IMG/VR virus record: IMGVR_UViG_3300032562_000154
Coordinates: 1 to 26,675 of that record
Strand: one strand, 5' to 3'
Origin: a virus
Length of the DNA: 26,675 bases
Under the pieces are notes generated by a model. The model did not search any database and was not told where the DNA came from. It saw nothing but the letters and a program-made list of their open reading frames with translations. Below are positions 7,463 to 14,638 of the stretch, one piece after another (positions within the stretch are counted from its first letter, which is position 1; each line of letters opens with the position of its first letter). The translations under genes and the position numbers were made by a program.

Positions 7463-9716
7463 CTGGGATTATAAATCCTTCACTATCAATTTTTAGCATG
7501 GTATGATTTAATACGATATTGAAATCAATTTTATCATCTACAAGCATAGCATTGACAGAGCAGTTGTTTAATTCTTCAAATAATATCTTTTTACTCAACG
7601 GCACACGTATCAACTCATCTATTTTGCGATTAAGCGGTCTGGCTCCCATCTTGCTATCGTATCCTTTGTCAGCCAACATATTGATAACAGGTTCCGAAAG
7701 ATTAAGTTTAATATTTTTAGTTTGGAGGCTAGTTTGTAATTGTTCAACAAATTTAAGCACAATCTTCTTGATAGCCAACTGATCCAACTTTTTAAATTTA
7801 CAAATTTGATCAATGCGATTTCTTAATTCTGGCTTGAAGAAATCCTTCATGGCTTTGTCTTCGCTTCCAGTTTTTTCAAACGCCTGCCCAAATCCAATAT
7901 TATTATTTTCATTGTCTCTAGCACCTAAGTTGCTGGTCATAATAATGATACTGTTCTTGAGATTGACTGTTTTGCCATTGCTACTTGTGATTCTAGCCTC
8001 ATCTAACATTTGCAACATAATATTAATTACATCCGGATGAGCTTTTTCAATTTCATCAAACAACAATATAGAGTAAGGATTTTTAGATAAATCGCTGATG
8101 AGTTTACCACCGCCCACGTTGCCATCCTCAAAGCCTACATAGCCCGGAGGAGCTCCTATCAATGAACTAACAGTATGACGTTCCTGATATTCACTCATGT
8201 CATACTTGAGTAATTTCATATCTAGATTATCCGCGAGCAATTTGGCCAGTTCAGATTTACCTGTACCGGTAGGCCCAAGGAACAAGAAACTAGCGATAGG
8301 CCGGTTGTCGTTGCCGATACCAGAAAAATTAATATACACACGTTCTAACACACTGTCTACAGCTTCATCTTGACCGTATAATTTTTCTTTTATCTTATCT
8401 TCTAACCCCACAATGCTGGCACTGCGTTCATTTTGTAAACGATCTAATGGCACAGTTGTAATACGACTCAACTGCTCCATAATCATTTCTTTATTGATGG
8501 TAACATTACCCAGATCCTTAACACGTTCTTTAGCACAGGCACCATCTAATAAATCAATACTTTTGTCTGGATTTTTTTTGTCATGAATGTATCTGCCGCT
8601 AAGTTCAACTGCGGCTGTGATAGCCTCTGTGTCTATCAATACGTTGTGAAAAGTTTCCAGTCTTGGGCTTAATCCCAACAATATTTGTTCTGTCACTGCT
8701 GGCGTGGGTTCGTCAATACTGACACGATGAAACCTACGCATCAAGGCACGATCTTTTTCAAACGATTCATAATACTCTTCCCAAGTTGTGCTGGCAATAA
8801 TCTTTAAGTTGCCTTTGGTAATAGCTGGCTTGAGCATGTTGGCAAAGTCTAGAGAGGATTGAGTCGATGCTCCTGCTCCCTTCATAGTGTGCGCTTCATC
8901 TATAAACAATACGCAGTTCTTTTTGGTCTCTAAAGCACTGATTACCTGTTTGAATTTTTCTTCGAATTCACCGCGATATTTACTTCCTGCTAGTAAGGAA
9001 GCAATTTCCATACCCCATACTTCGTAGCCCGATAAAAATTTAGGAACTCGATTTTTAATTATCTCCTGGGCTAATCCTTCTACTATGGCAGTTTTTCCTA
9101 CTCCGGGATCACCTACCATTAAAACGTTGGCTTTAAATTTACGTGCCAATACAGTTATCATCTCATCTAACTCCTGACTGCGACCTATCATGGGTTCCAG
9201 TTTGTCTTGCTCTGCTAGTTTAGTTAAATTAGTACAGTATTCAGTTAGTATTTCGTCAGCTTGATTGCTGTTTATAGATGCGTCATTATGATTATAATTA
9301 TTTTTCCAAAACTGATAAAAGTCTGCTTTATCTACATTATATTTCATGAGGAAATAGTGAGCATGACTATTGTTTTCTCCCATCATGGCAAGATAAACAT
9401 CTCCGGTATTCATAGTACGCCGACCGGTAAACAACACTTGAGTCATTGCCCGATTAAAACAGCGTTCAAGAGCTTGAGTCTTTCGGGGAGCCGCAGCGTT
9501 TTTAGTAACAAGACTAGTAATACTTTGAAGATATGCCTCTAGTTCTAAGTCTAACAAACTAACTTCGGTGCCGTAGGCTACTAATACTTTTTTAAACGGT
9601 TCATGTCGTATAAGCGCCAGTAGAACATGTTCAGTTAAGATATATTCATGATTCATATCTTTGGCTATTTTTACTGCGTTAGAAATTATCTGTTCAATTT
9701 CTTGATTATGATTCAT
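7449..9716 (-). CDS. clpA: ClpA-type AAA+ unfoldase with IGF loop
   Basis: The 755-aa protein has the full double-AAA+ layout of ClpA (about 758 aa in E. coli): an N-terminal Clp repeat domain (~1-145), D1 with Walker A GDPGVGKT (202-209), Walker B FIDEAH (271-276) and pore loop KYRG (246-249), and D2 with Walker A GPTGTGKS (481-488), pore loop GYVG (525-528), LFDEIEKAH (552-560) and sensor-2 GAR (691-693). It lacks the long coiled-coil middle domain of ClpB. In D2 the tripeptide I-G-F (607-609) sits where ClpA has its IGL ClpP-docking loop, so it may dock on host ClpP; no ClpP gene lies in the window. The start has AAAGGACC. DnaJ is encoded just upstream. Confidence 0.93.
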   Translation of the reverse strand: MNHNQEIEQIISNAVKIAKDMNHEYILTEHVLLALIRHEPFKKVLVAYGTEVSLLDLELEAYLQSITSLVTKNAAAPRKTQALERCFNRAMTQVLFTGRRTMNTGDVYLAMMGENNSHAHYFLMKYNVDKADFYQFWKNNYNHNDASINSNQADEILTEYCTNLTKLAEQDKLEPMIGRSQELDEMITVLARKFKANVLMVGDPGVGKTAIVEGLAQEIIKNRVPKFLSGYEVWGMEIASLLAGSKYRGEFEEKFKQVISALETKKNCVLFIDEAHTMKGAGASTQSSLDFANMLKPAITKGNLKIIASTTWEEYYESFEKDRALMRRFHRVSIDEPTPAVTEQILLGLSPRLETFHNVLIDTEAITAAVELSGRYIHDKKNPDKSIDLLDGACAKERVKDLGNVTINKEMIMEQLSRITTVPLDRLQNERSASIVGLEDKIKEKLYGQDEAVDSVLERVYINFSGIGNDNRPIASFLFLGPTGTGKSELAKLLADNLDMKLLKYDMSEYQERHTVSSLIGAPPGYVGFEDGNVGGGKLISDLSKNPYSILLFDEIEKAHPDVINIMLQMLDEARITSSNGKTVNLKNSIIIMTSNLGARDNENNNIGFGQAFEKTGSEDKAMKDFFKPELRNRIDQICKFKKLDQLAIKKIVLKFVEQLQTSLQTKNIKLNLSEPVINMLADKGYDSKMGARPLNRKIDELIRVPLSKKILFEELNNCSVNAMLVDDKIDFNIVLNHTMLKIDSEGFIIPDEQT

Positions 9717-9745
9717 ACCCGGTCCTTTTTTTATGATACATACAC

Positions 9746-9774
9746 AGTATATATTATTTTTGTTATAAGAACAA
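9746..9774 (-). promoter_or_regulatory. Possible sigma70-like promoter of the clp gene
   Basis: TTGTTC (9774-9769), a 17-bp spacer and TATACT (9751-9746) lie in the 61-nt gap between dnaJ and the clp gene. The -10 is 5/6 and the -35 only 3/6. The predicted start near 9739 leaves a ~22-nt leader with AAGGACC. Confidence 0.4.
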
Positions 9775-9777
9775 GTA

Positions 9778-10563
9778 TTACGATGATTTTTTTTGTGTTT
9801 CTTTGATTTTTTCTACCAAATCCGGATCGATAAATTTAGGAACTTGAGCTTGGATGCGTACCAATAAGTCTCCGCTAGCAGTGTTCCGAGCCGGCAATCC
9901 TTTGCCTTTAAGACGCATGAGATTTCCCGGTTGAGTCAATGGGGGAATGGTTATTGTAAATTGATTATTGAACACATCACGCACTTGTGTTTCGCCACCT
10001 ACCAAACAATCCCATATACTTACAGTGGCATCAGTGGTTAAATTAAGTCCATTGCGTTCAAATTTAGGATTGGGGTGTATGCGGAACTGAATTATTAAAT
10101 CCGAACCACCTGGGCCTAATCCTCCGTATTGCACATGATCCCCATCGTTTATTCCAGTGGGAATGTCTATTTCTATATTCATAACACCATGATTGGTGCC
10201 CACTGACACTGGACGTTTGCCGCCCTGTGCTATATCTAATAATGTCACCCACAAAGACATACGTAACTGCTGGCGTTGGGGTTGTGGCTGGTGAAATTGT
10301 TGACCAAACATATTAAATATGTTATTAAAATCAAAAGGTCCTGCGCCTCCTGAAAATTGAAACTGTGGTCCTTGAGGTCTATCATATTCGGCACGTTTTT
10401 GCTCATCGCCTAGAACACTATAAGCGGCTTGTATTTCTTGAAACTTTGTAGTTTCCCCGCCTTTGTCTGGATGGTGCTGACTGGCTAACTTGCGGAAAGC
10501 TTTTTTGATATCGTCCGAAGAAGCATCGCGTGATACGCCCAACGTAGAATAATGGTCACTCAT
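9778..10563 (-). CDS. dnaJ: DnaJ/CbpA-type Hsp40 co-chaperone
   Basis: The 261-aa protein has an N-terminal J domain (~3-62) with HPD in QHHPDKGG, which stimulates Hsp70 ATPase, then a Gly/Phe-rich segment (FSGGAGPFDFNNIFNMFG), and two C-terminal substrate-binding sandwiches starting near LWVTLLDIAQGG. No CxxCxGxG zinc fingers are present, so it is the CbpA-like type II class. It is shorter than CbpA (about 306 aa) and lacks a clear dimerisation tail. It should act with host DnaK, and it lies directly upstream of the ClpA-type gene, so the pair may form a protein-remodelling unit. The ATG has no Shine-Dalgarno, and a TATAAT sits at -13 to -8 relative to it. Confidence 0.94.
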   Translation of the reverse strand: MSDHYSTLGVSRDASSDDIKKAFRKLASQHHPDKGGETTKFQEIQAAYSVLGDEQKRAEYDRPQGPQFQFSGGAGPFDFNNIFNMFGQQFHQPQPQRQQLRMSLWVTLLDIAQGGKRPVSVGTNHGVMNIEIDIPTGINDGDHVQYGGLGPGGSDLIIQFRIHPNPKFERNGLNLTTDATVSIWDCLVGGETQVRDVFNNQFTITIPPLTQPGNLMRLKGKGLPARNTASGDLLVRIQAQVPKFIDPDLVEKIKETQKKSS

Positions 10564-10570
10564 TATAGTA

Positions 10571-10576
10571 ATTATA
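10571..10576 (-). promoter_or_regulatory. Possible -10 element (TATAAT) immediately upstream of dnaJ
   Basis: A perfect TATAAT at 10576-10571 would place +1 at about 10564, one base before the dnaJ ATG. No good -35 is found at 16-18 bp (TTGTAT lies at 14 bp), so the call rests on the -10 and on the missing Shine-Dalgarno. Confidence 0.35.
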
Positions 10577-10596
10577 CTAACTTACCAAGTATACAA

Positions 10597-10758
10597 TTAT
10601 TTTTTAGGTTGGGGTATTTGTTTACCATCAAACTTTTTATGTATCTTTATAGTCTTACACACTTGTTTATTTTTTACTTCGTGACATACTCGCTGAGTTT
10701 CTACAGCTGACACTGTCAAAGACAATGAAGATAATATTGCAATTGATAATAATTTCAT
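10597..10758 (-). CDS. Small exported peptide, 53 aa
   Basis: An ATG at 10758 begins one base after the stop codon of the holin-like gene, with GGAG seven bases upstream. The product starts MKLLSIAILSSLSLTVSA, a typical signal peptide with a likely cut after VSA, followed by about 35 residues that contain two cysteines (VCHEVKNKQVC) and a Lys-rich tail ending QPKK. The Cys pair could form a disulfide in the periplasm. It closes the lysis cassette. The function is unknown; a periplasmic accessory to lysis or a superinfection factor would both fit. Confidence 0.75.
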   Translation of the reverse strand: MKLLSIAILSSLSLTVSAVETQRVCHEVKNKQVCKTIKIHKKFDGKQIPQPKK

Positions 10759-10759
10759 T

Positions 10760-11509
10760 TTATTTCTCCGGAAATAACTGCGGGGGACCTTTTGGTTTAG
10801 GTTTAGAGACTGTAGTTACATTCTCATTGATGTTTACAACATTTACCTGCGTATCAGTAACATTGTTGGTAGTAGGACTGGGATTCGCAAATCCTGCGCC
10901 AAAACCTGACGGACTACTACCAGCTGATGGAGTCGAAAATCCACTTGTTGTCGGTGCTGTTGGGGTGCCTGATCCAAAGGCTCCGGTAGTTGTTGATCCG
11001 AAATTGTTTGTTTGTGAACCAAACCCTCCACTCATACCGGTGTTCATACCAGAATTCATGCCGCCCATACCGGTGTTCATACCAGAATTCATGCCGCCCA
11101 TACCGGTGTTCATACCAGAATTCATGCCGCCCATACCGGTGTTCATACCAGAATTCATGCCGCCCATACTCGGAGGTTGATATGTTGTACCAGGGCCAAG
11201 GTCAATCCCACCTTGTTCAGCACCTGCTAATTTTTCTTTTGTTCGACCAAACGCTGTAATACCTAATATAGCACCAAACGCAATATGTATCATCCCAGCA
11301 CCCTGTAGTGTCAATGGTTGCCACTGTACAAACGGAATAATATGATAGACAGCTTGAGTCATACTCCATAGCATTGGGAATAATATAAAGTCGCAGGCGC
11401 AAATAGCCATGTAGATATACCCCATTAAAGGTCTCCAACGTCGAGTCATCCAATCTTCTTGCGGTTTTTCGTTTGTAGTTTTTATTACATTTCGATGTCG
11501 GTGCGACAT
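10760..11509 (-). CDS. Holin-like membrane protein with tandem Met-Gly-Asn repeat tail
   Basis: The N-terminal ~105 residues of this 249-aa protein resemble the 3TM holin family of gene transfer agents and phages: a basic start, then RRWRPLMGYIYMAI, a proline-bearing hydrophobic stretch (FILFPMLW), W-Q-P-L-T-L and a final helix GAILGITAFGR. The rest is unusual: four exact copies of an 11-residue unit MGGMNSGMNTG (~114-158), then a Gly/Ser/Thr/Pro-rich region and a charged end PKPKGPPQLFPEK. Such a tail is not part of the holin family. The start has a strong AAGGAG. Its place in the lysis cassette supports a membrane-lesion role, but the holin call is by similarity only. Confidence 0.8.
   Translation of the reverse strand: MSHRHRNVIKTTNEKPQEDWMTRRWRPLMGYIYMAICACDFILFPMLWSMTQAVYHIIPFVQWQPLTLQGAGMIHIAFGAILGITAFGRTKEKLAGAEQGGIDLGPGTTYQPPSMGGMNSGMNTGMGGMNSGMNTGMGGMNSGMNTGMGGMNSGMNTGMSGGFGSQTNNFGSTTTGAFGSGTPTAPTTSGFSTPSAGSSPSGFGAGFANPSPTTNNVTDTQVNVVNINENVTTVSKPKPKGPPQLFPEK
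11037..11168 (-). repeat. Four exact 33-bp tandem repeats inside the holin-like gene
   Basis: A 33-bp unit (plus strand begins ccggtgttcatacc and ends gccgcccata) occurs at 11037-11069, 11070-11102, 11103-11135 and 11136-11168 without a mismatch. It encodes the 11-residue unit MGGMNSGMNTG. The identity at silent positions points to recent slippage or recombination expansion. Confidence 0.97.
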
Positions 11510-11527
11510 AGTAGCTCCTTTTGTTTT

Positions 11528-11908
11528 TTATTGTTGTGTTGTATCAGTTGTGTTATCTACTACCGGTGGTGTATCTGGAGTTGGATCTATAATTTGACTA
11601 GACTGTGTTAACATATCAGTGGTATGCGCTTTGGCTGCCGCTTCAAATGCTGTTGCTTCGGATTTTGCCTTATCAGCTGCCGCATTGGCTGCTTCTATAG
11701 CTGCCTGATGAAAGTTTTTACTTCTAATCAATGCCTTTTGAAGTTCAGCTTTGAGGTTAGCCACACGCTCGTTAGAACGTAGTGCTACTTCTTTAGCTTC
11801 GGTAAAAATAGCTTTAAGATCCTTTTCCATAAATGCTGTTACAGTTTGAACTTCTGTTTCTACAGCATCTATAATTTTTTTCCCTTTAAACATTGTTAGT
11901 AATCCCAT
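11528..11908 (-). CDS. Ala-rich coiled-coil protein in lysis cassette, unknown function
   Basis: The 126-aa protein begins MGLLTMFKGKK and continues with a long Ala/Lys/Glu heptad-like region (~35-100: AKEVALRSNERVANLKAEL, then AAIEAANAAADKAKSEA) that should form a coiled coil. It ends in a Thr/Asp/Pro-rich tail. There is no signal peptide or membrane helix. A good ribosome site AAGGAAAT precedes the ATG. It sits between the 86-aa gene and the holin-like gene, so a lysis-timing or structural role is possible but unproven. Confidence 0.75.
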   Translation of the reverse strand: MGLLTMFKGKKIIDAVETEVQTVTAFMEKDLKAIFTEAKEVALRSNERVANLKAELQKALIRSKNFHQAAIEAANAAADKAKSEATAFEAAAKAHTTDMLTQSSQIIDPTPDTPPVVDNTTDTTQQ

Positions 11909-11920
11909 TTTATTTCCTTA

Positions 11921-12181
11921 TTATAAAGCAAAACTGGCCACGGTAATAATACCATTAATCAGTGTGTTCAGATGTTCTTTATACTGAAGCTGGTTTATGT
12001 CTTCAATTATCATCATCTGCTTTTGTATATCCTGCATAGTTTCTGTCAGCTCACTGGCTGTCATTTGCCCTGCTTGTGCTGCTATAGATGTTTCTTTTAC
12101 ATATTTTGCGGCATTGGCAAATGTGTCGTCTCCGCAATTTGCTAACTGGTCTAAGCCAGCATAAATTTCATCTAAACTCAT
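11921..12181 (-). CDS. Small conserved-looking protein, 86 aa, unknown function
   Basis: The product (MSLDEIYAGLDQLANCGDD...) is helical and amphipathic, with one cysteine and a hydrophobic C-terminal end (LINGIITVASFAL), which might attach to membrane or another subunit. Its ATG overlaps the stop of the upstream lipoprotein gene (ATGA), and a strong GGAGGAAG lies upstream. No family was recognised. Confidence 0.72.
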   Translation of the reverse strand: MSLDEIYAGLDQLANCGDDTFANAAKYVKETSIAAQAGQMTASELTETMQDIQKQMMIIEDINQLQYKEHLNTLINGIITVASFAL

Positions 12182-12582
12182 CTAGGTCTTCCTCCAAGTA
12201 CTGTTTGTATTAAATCTGCACTGTGTTCTATTCCTTCAAACTTTAATTTACAGAACTGTGTGCTTACCTTTTCTCCTGCGGTATAGCGTTTAATTAACCC
12301 CTGTGCTATTTCGTTTAATGCCTGTGCGGCTTTGTAACTATCACCGTTATGCGGCAAATGTTCGCTGTACAATGCGAACAGCTCAGTTTCTTTGGCCACT
12401 ACTGCGGCATCGTTTTTAGCGGCAAAAAAATTATCACAATCATTTATACTGTATCTGGAATCTATTCTTATTTGGGTAATCAGTTGATACTCATTGGCGT
12501 CAAATTTGGTCATGAGATAACTGTCCTTAATAGTGGAACATCCTGTGATTAACATAGCCAACAATACAATCAGTTTTTTCAT
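12178..12582 (-). CDS. Predicted outer-membrane lipoprotein in lysis cassette
   Basis: I choose the ATG at 12582 over the upstream one at 12630: it overlaps the preceding stop as ATGA, has a GGAA-type site, and gives a clean lipoprotein signal MKKLIVLLAMLITGC with lipobox I-T-G-C (Cys15). The mature ~120 residues are soluble, with two further cysteines (NDCDNFF and QFCKLKF) that could pair. It is longer than usual o-spanins and has no proline-rich stretch. A periplasmic accessory lysis or superinfection-exclusion lipoprotein is possible; the family is not recognised. Confidence 0.78.
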   Translation of the reverse strand: MKKLIVLLAMLITGCSTIKDSYLMTKFDANEYQLITQIRIDSRYSINDCDNFFAAKNDAAVVAKETELFALYSEHLPHNGDSYKAAQALNEIAQGLIKRYTAGEKVSTQFCKLKFEGIEHSADLIQTVLGGRPR

Positions 12583-12848
12583 TTTATTCCGTTCCATATT
12601 TTCTTTTGTGTGTCGTACCAATTTTGCCAAGCTTCATATTTTTCCTTCAGTAGATAATATTGGGAATAATTGATGTTGGCATTTTCAATTAGGTCACTTA
12701 ACCGATGTTGATCGTCGCCTAATGGTTTTAGTTTTTCCGCAGGTTCAAACAGTGCCGACGGAGCAGATGGCCAAGATGGTTGAACTATGGGCTCTTGACT
12801 AGCACAGCTTGATAACAGATACAAACAAACAAACATTAATCTTTTCAT
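12579..12848 (-). CDS. o-spanin-like (Rz1-type) lipoprotein
   Basis: The 89-aa product has a lipoprotein signal MKRLMFVCLYLLSSC with lipobox L-S-S-C (Cys15), then a proline-rich stretch (VQPSWPSAPSALFEPAEKLKP) and a C-terminal helix with YYLLKEKYEAWQNWYD, the pattern of phage outer-membrane spanin subunits. Together with the i-spanin-like gene upstream (4-nt ATGA overlap) it would bridge the envelope and fuse inner and outer membranes at lysis. It implies a host with an outer membrane. Size and layout fit the separate (non-embedded) Rz/Rz1 class. Confidence 0.8.
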   Translation of the reverse strand: MKRLMFVCLYLLSSCASQEPIVQPSWPSAPSALFEPAEKLKPLGDDQHRLSDLIENANINYSQYYLLKEKYEAWQNWYDTQKKIWNGIK

Positions 12849-13300
12849 TTGGTCACCCGATTATAAACGGCATCGTTGTACAATTCCCAAGCTTCGGCAT
12901 CTATAATACTACAATCTTTATCTATCTGTTGTTGTACTTTTTTTATACGTTTTGATATTTCAGTTTTATTCTGAATCACAATAGTTTTTTGCCCACTCAT
13001 TACGATTCCCAAAGCAATATTGGCATCATCGCTAGCTTGCTGTGCCACTTTTATTTCATTTTCTTTGGCTAATATTTGTGCTTGGTAAATGGCAACCACC
13101 CCGGCCCCACCGTACATAAAAATACCCAGTACAGTTACTAATATACAAATAGGTCTTATAAATATCATCCAAGGTTTGAAATTGGGGAAATTTTGAAGTA
13201 TACCGGCAATAATGTATGCGCCACAGCCAGCTCCTGCCGTGAAAGGCCATATCCAAACTGGAATATGTCCTAATAGATGATTGACCACAAAACTAAACAT
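12845..13300 (-). CDS. i-spanin-like membrane protein (Rz-type), two TM helices
   Basis: The 151-aa protein has two hydrophobic helices (about 17-35 and 48-73) and then a charged coiled-coil region to the C-terminus (KENEIKVAQQASDD..., EISKRIKKVQQQIDK), with one cysteine (DKDCS) that could cross-link dimers. A membrane anchor plus periplasmic coiled coil, encoded directly before a proline-rich lipoprotein and directly after an endolysin, is the i-spanin arrangement. Two helices rather than one is atypical, so a holin or antiholin is an alternative. The ATG overlaps the endolysin stop (TAATG) with GGAG six bases upstream. Confidence 0.75.
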   Translation of the reverse strand: MFSFVVNHLLGHIPVWIWPFTAGAGCGAYIIAGILQNFPNFKPWMIFIRPICILVTVLGIFMYGGAGVVAIYQAQILAKENEIKVAQQASDDANIALGIVMSGQKTIVIQNKTEISKRIKKVQQQIDKDCSIIDAEAWELYNDAVYNRVTK

Positions 13301-13914
13301 TAGGCTCCTAATACTTGCAATGCGAAGTTACAATGTTGTTCGCGTTCATCTAATCCCAGTGTTCCGCCGTTGATTCTAACGCTTAATGTCTTTAGATCCC
13401 AAGCATCGCAAAATTGATTTAAATTGTTGTTTTCCCAAAACCAGCAGGCACTTTGTACAGCTCCTTCAAATGTGGTCAAGTACTCGGGAACATCATCGAT
13501 ATTCATTTGTAAACTATCCGCAAATGACTGATAATTATCATGTCCTGTTATTTGTATCAATCCTCGACCGCAATATTTCCAACCATCGCCTGAAGCCTCG
13601 TCACCATTACCCATACGACTACTATAAGCACGATTGGCTATTTTTTCTGGCTGATGTGCGTATTGATTGGCAATATCCATATTGGGAAATAATCTAGGCC
13701 AAACACGACATAAACTGGCTGCTTGATAGTTTAAATTTTCATGTAATGCTGTATATCCCATGGATTCTACATAAGTTTGTCCTATAAATCCTGCCGCGCG
13801 GCGCGGGGTGTTGATGTTATAGTCTGGAAATATCTTGTTTAGTGCGTCGCACCAATCTTCTACATAAGCATTGCCGTGTAGTATTTGATTTAATTGTTCT
13901 TGAGTAATCTGCAT
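13300..13914 (-). CDS. GH19-family endolysin
   Basis: The 204-aa protein is a single GH19 chitinase/lysozyme domain without a signal peptide, typical of a holin-released muralytic enzyme. The first catalytic Glu lies in GQTYVES (~51) and a second carboxylate in LHENLNY (~59). The motif GRGLIQITGHDNY (~116-128) is the family's substrate-cleft signature, and a WFWENNNL segment follows. It degrades peptidoglycan and heads the lysis cassette. Its ATG (13914) is preceded by AAAAGG within a hairpin, and a late-type promoter AATAAATA lies upstream; see the regulatory entries. It is a second GH19 domain, separate from the one at the end of the 830-aa protein. Confidence 0.93.
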   Translation of the reverse strand: MQITQEQLNQILHGNAYVEDWCDALNKIFPDYNINTPRRAAGFIGQTYVESMGYTALHENLNYQAASLCRVWPRLFPNMDIANQYAHQPEKIANRAYSSRMGNGDEASGDGWKYCGRGLIQITGHDNYQSFADSLQMNIDDVPEYLTTFEGAVQSACWFWENNNLNQFCDAWDLKTLSVRINGGTLGLDEREQHCNFALQVLGA

Positions 13915-13917
13915 CTT

Positions 13918-13940
13918 TGGTACCTTTTGAAAGTGTACCA
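13918..13940 (-). promoter_or_regulatory. RBS-sequestering hairpin in the endolysin leader
   Basis: On the minus strand TGGTAC (13940-13935) pairs with GTACCA (13923-13918), and after a bulged A, CTT (13933-13931) pairs with AAG (13926-13924), with a UCAA loop. The AAAAGG ribosome site lies in the 3' arm. A read-through transcript would hide it, whereas a late start near 13936 would drop the first four bases of the stem. Confidence 0.6.
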
Positions 13941-13941
13941 G

Positions 13942-13949
13942 TATTTATT
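13942..13949 (-). promoter_or_regulatory. Late-type promoter element (AATAAATA) of the endolysin gene
   Basis: AATAAATA is a 7/8 match to the T4 late element, with expected +1 at about 13936, inside the hairpin stem. The start of translation at 13914 would have a ~22-nt leader carrying AAAAGG. Confidence 0.6.
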
Positions 13950-13972
13950 CCAAGATTATGTAAGTTTTATTG

Positions 13973-14590
13973 CTATAGATTAGAGCATATAAATTTAGCC
14001 CAAGGGTCAGAATCTTGGGTAATCACTCTAAAATCAAATTTGTCAGGAGTAATAAACATTTTATTGGTATCTTCAAATCTACCTGATTCTATAGTATCTA
14101 CCCAAATGGTATAATCAGCCGCAAAATTATCACGCATTTTAGGCAACGGCGCCACAAAATCAGCCACAACATAATCAGTTTCAAACTCGTCAGCTAATGT
14201 ACGCATACGAATGCTTTGTCTTATGCGCCCTTCTTCTGAAAAATCCCAATCATCGTTGTTTTTACGTACTTCATCGGCGTTGATCCAAGCTACAGTTTTG
14301 TTTTTTGATTGTAATTCTTTTATTAAACTTTGGGCTAGAGTAGTTTTTCCTGACCCGGGCAATCCCATGATCAATATTCTTTTAGACATTTTCTTGCCCC
14401 ATTTTATTCTATCCCAGATTCGTTCGTGTAACCAGTAGTAAGCAATCTTAGTGACTATTTCAATGGATGCTATACTACCAGCCATGGCTAAGTGATCAGT
14501 AATTACCCAACTGATCAAAAATGTATCCAAACTTCCTGTTAGTCTCCAGCTGACAGCTTTGAAAAAACTTCTAGAATGTGTTTCCGCCAT
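13973..14590 (-). CDS. DUF2061 membrane domain fused to APS-kinase-like P-loop domain
   Basis: The first ~65 residues (RSFFKAVSWRLTGSLDTFLISW..., then IASIEIVTKIAYYWLHERIW) match the DUF2061 two-helix membrane domain. They join a P-loop kinase domain with Walker A GLPGSGKT (76-83) and further features of adenylylsulfate kinase (CysC): N-A-D-E-V-R, FSEEGRIRQSIRM and an ADFVAP strand. The kinase part (~137 aa) is shorter than free CysC (about 200 aa), so the substrate is uncertain and may not be APS. The fusion would tether the kinase to the membrane. A near-consensus sigma70 promoter stands directly upstream, unlike the late-type signal of the next gene, so early expression is likely. Confidence 0.9.
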   Translation of the reverse strand: MAETHSRSFFKAVSWRLTGSLDTFLISWVITDHLAMAGSIASIEIVTKIAYYWLHERIWDRIKWGKKMSKRILIMGLPGSGKTTLAQSLIKELQSKNKTVAWINADEVRKNNDDWDFSEEGRIRQSIRMRTLADEFETDYVVADFVAPLPKMRDNFAADYTIWVDTIESGRFEDTNKMFITPDKFDFRVITQDSDPWAKFICSNL

Positions 14591-14607
14591 GATGTGCCTA
14601 AAAATAT

Positions 14608-14636
14608 ATTATATATTAGACAGTAAACAAAGTCAA
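14608..14636 (-). promoter_or_regulatory. Sigma70-type promoter of the DUF2061-kinase gene
   Basis: TTGACT (14636-14631, 5/6), a 17-bp spacer and TATAAT (14613-14608, 6/6). The start is expected near 14601, giving an ~11-nt leader with TTAGG. It overlaps the end of the upstream gene by only a few bases. Confidence 0.85.
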
Positions 14637-14638
14637 TG

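Noticed and set aside
11037-11168. Regular 33-bp repeats, CRISPR-like at first sight
   Set aside because: The units are directly adjacent without spacers and encode an 11-aa repeat in a minus-strand gene.
10725-11180. Plus-strand ORF of 151 aa with repeated FIPEFMPP units
   Set aside because: It is the antisense shadow of the repeat tail of the holin-like gene, with no ribosome site and no supporting neighbours.
12178-12630. Longer form of the second lipoprotein starting at 12630
   Set aside because: The upstream start puts 16 charged residues before the lipoprotein signal and overlaps the o-spanin gene by 52 nt; the ATG at 12582 overlaps by four and gives a clean lipobox.
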